NCBI GenBank assembly: GCA_934661755.1
Contig: CAKUJM010000016.1
Span: forward strand, 1-55,065
DNA from: an uncultured Lentisphaeria bacterium
Lineage (GTDB): Bacteria; Verrucomicrobiota; Lentisphaeria; Oligosphaerales; Oligosphaeraceae
Length of the DNA stretch: 55,065 nt
Direction: 5' to 3'
Below are positions 53,825 to 55,065 of this stretch, piece by piece. The first letter of the stretch is position 1; every line of letters begins with the position of its first letter. Under the pieces are notes generated by a model. That model had not been told where the DNA came from and ran no database searches. It worked only from the letters and a program-made list of their open reading frames with translations. Both the position numbers and the translations under genes were made by a program.

Positions 53825-54829
53825 CTACAATTTCCGGATGGTGTCGCCGTAGATTACCCGGTTGTCAAGCTGTTCGGATTCGGCCTTTTCGCCATTGAGG
53901 ATGTTGAGCGCCAGCTGCACTCCCCGGCATCCGACCTCCTCCAGCGGTTGGATGATGGCGGATAATTCCGGTTCGCCGCCGGGGACGGCCATTGGCGGAT
54001 TGAAGGACATCCCGGCCACCGAGATATCTTCGGGAATGCGGTAGCCGAGCTGCTTGAGCAGTGGCATCGCCATTGAGAGCTCCTCCGAGGCCAGAAAGAG
54101 CGCGGTCGGCGGTTCGGGGCGGCTCATCAGGCGTGACAATGCGTTCTTGATGGTCGCCAGTTCGGCGTCCGGCAGGTCGATGATGAATTCCGGACGCAAT
54201 GCGATGCCGTGTTTTCCGAGAATGTCGCAATATGCCCGGCAGCGTATCTTGTGGGTCTCGAACATATTGGTCACCAGGCCGATGAATGCGATGCGCACAT
54301 GGCCGCGGCAGGCGATGTAGTCGATCATCTCGGCGGTGGACTCATAGTTTCGGGTGGAGACGGAGACGCATTGGCCTTCGGCGTTGGCCAGCAACACCAT
54401 CGGCAACTTGGCCTGGCGCAGACGGTCGCACAGCTGTGCGGTTCCCACCAGGTTGATTCCGAGCATCCCCAGCAGCGAATTGGAGGTGTAGTAGCACAGC
54501 AGTTCCTCGGCATTGAGCTTCTCCAGGCGCTCGCCGTCCAACAGCGTGATGTCATGCCCGCAGCGGTAGGCCTCGCGGCAGATGCCGTTGAGCAGTCCGG
54601 CGACAAATGGCGATGACAGCGGCTGGCGGTTGGTCAGGAAGGTGACTACGCCGATGGCATTGCCGCGGTTGCGCCGCTGCTGCGGCACGTAGTTGTATTT
54701 CTTGATCAGGCTGGTGACCCGCTGGACGGTCTCCTGGGAGATGTTCCCGCGGTTGTTGAGGATCTTGGAGACCGTAGTGGTGGAGACCCCGGCAATCTTG
54801 GCAATTGTGTATATTGTGGTCTTACCCAT
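53825..54829 (-). CDS. LacI-family transcriptional regulator
   Basis: 334 residues. N-terminal helix-turn-helix (TIYTIAKIAGVSTTTVSKILNN), hinge helix, and a periplasmic-binding-protein-like effector domain (about 60-334), which would bind a sugar or similar ligand. The region is intact. Likely represses a carbohydrate operon, possibly not in this window. No neighbouring transport or enzyme genes on its side. Confidence 0.92.
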   Translation of the reverse strand: MGKTTIYTIAKIAGVSTTTVSKILNNRGNISQETVQRVTSLIKKYNYVPQQRRNRGNAIGVVTFLTNRQPLSSPFVAGLLNGICREAYRCGHDITLLDGERLEKLNAEELLCYYTSNSLLGMLGINLVGTAQLCDRLRQAKLPMVLLANAEGQCVSVSTRNYESTAEMIDYIACRGHVRIAFIGLVTNMFETHKIRCRAYCDILGKHGIALRPEFIIDLPDAELATIKNALSRLMSRPEPPTALFLASEELSMAMPLLKQLGYRIPEDISVAGMSFNPPMAVPGGEPELSAIIQPLEEVGCRGVQLALNILNGEKAESEQLDNRVIYGDTIRKL

Positions 54830-54926
54830 GTCGCGTCAGGGTGGATTTGAGCAGGGGGCGCACCCTTTGTGCCGGGCGTCGCGTCGCGGCGGGCTCCGGC
54901 GCAAAGGGAATGTTTACTGTCATCCC

Positions 54927-54960
54927 GGGTAATATAACCCTTTTCGCCATGGTGTGTCAT
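54927..54960 (-). promoter_or_regulatory. Promoter and palindrome upstream of the LacI-family gene
   Basis: On the minus strand ATGACA (54955-54960) and TATATT (54931-54936) are 18 bp apart. The -10 lies inside GGGT-AATATA-ACCC (54927-54940), which could be an autoregulatory operator. Weak evidence. Confidence 0.35.
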
Positions 54961-55065
54961 TCAATAACTTCCGCCAGGAGGGGCGGGCCAGTAACAAAGA
55001 ATGAAATTGCCAGAAGGCTGGATTTCCCCTTTCCCCTCCTGCGTCCCCCGCAAACATGGCATAAA

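Noticed and set aside
54975..55041. Inverted 9-mers CAGGAGGGG and CCCCTCCTG at the right edge
   Set aside because: The 49-nt spacing and window edge prevent a sensible interpretation; could be part of a feature beyond the window.
1..55065. tRNA, rRNA and other structured RNA genes
   Set aside because: The gaps between genes were read for T-arm-like and known RNA motifs and none was convincing; a covariance-model scan would settle it.

Overview
The window is GC-rich, closely packed bacterial chromosome. Several features point to the PVC superphylum, most likely Lentisphaerota (Victivallales-like): a pseudopilin-like protein with a C-terminal H-X9-DG motif next to glycoside hydrolases and a large SSF symporter, an ECF sigma factor with a zinc-finger protein and a Ser/Thr kinase alongside, and many start codons without a clear Shine-Dalgarno sequence. 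This placement is inference; no rRNA or tRNA gene is visible to confirm it.

Layout. 1-661: a modular palindromic repeat array. 662-9094: a DEAD-box helicase (minus), then plus-strand nfu, ilvH, a TonB-like/vWA protein, thrH, murJ and dnaB. 9114-16224 (minus): DUF58 protein, uvrB, topA and dprA. 16225-17276: a second repeat array, then a sigma70-like promoter. 17277-27820: a carbohydrate locus with a pseudopilin-like protein, a GH113-like hydrolase, an SSF symporter, an aldo/keto reductase, a large secreted clan-A-like hydrolase and a convergent GH36 alpha-galactosidase. 27983-38872 (mostly minus housekeeping): flavin reductase, class II uvrA, stand-alone AICAR transformylase, hisS, comF, era, a LysM coiled-coil protein, an M24 peptidase and a lipopolysaccharide-kinase-like protein, with a third repeat array before uvrA. 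39160-43845 (plus): malic enzyme, serS, ispD and an LplT-like transporter. 43850-46429 (minus): zf-HC2 protein, ECF sigma factor and membrane Ser/Thr kinase. 46738-48277: a small secreted-type protein with an in-frame pentanucleotide microsatellite, then a fourth repeat array. 48278-53796 (plus): a P1B-like ATPase, an ABC ATPase, PilT/PilU and ApbE. 53825-54829 (minus): a LacI-family regulator.

Two repeat families stand out. The first is a 120-130 bp element with about 20-bp terminal inverted repeats and up to three internal hairpins (cloverleaf-like). Five full copies and one internally deleted copy each lie only about 7-73 nt upstream of a start codon (nfu, SSF symporter, hisS, LPS-kinase-like gene, Ser/Thr kinase, P-type ATPase). 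The second is a modular BOX-like family (modules A, B, C) forming four arrays between genes. Other points worth checking are a (CATCC)17 tract inside a coding frame, a 13-G run in a 5' leader, a three-fold repeat in the TopA tail, and a P1B-like ATPase in which the usual CPC/SPC/TPC motif reads VPA.
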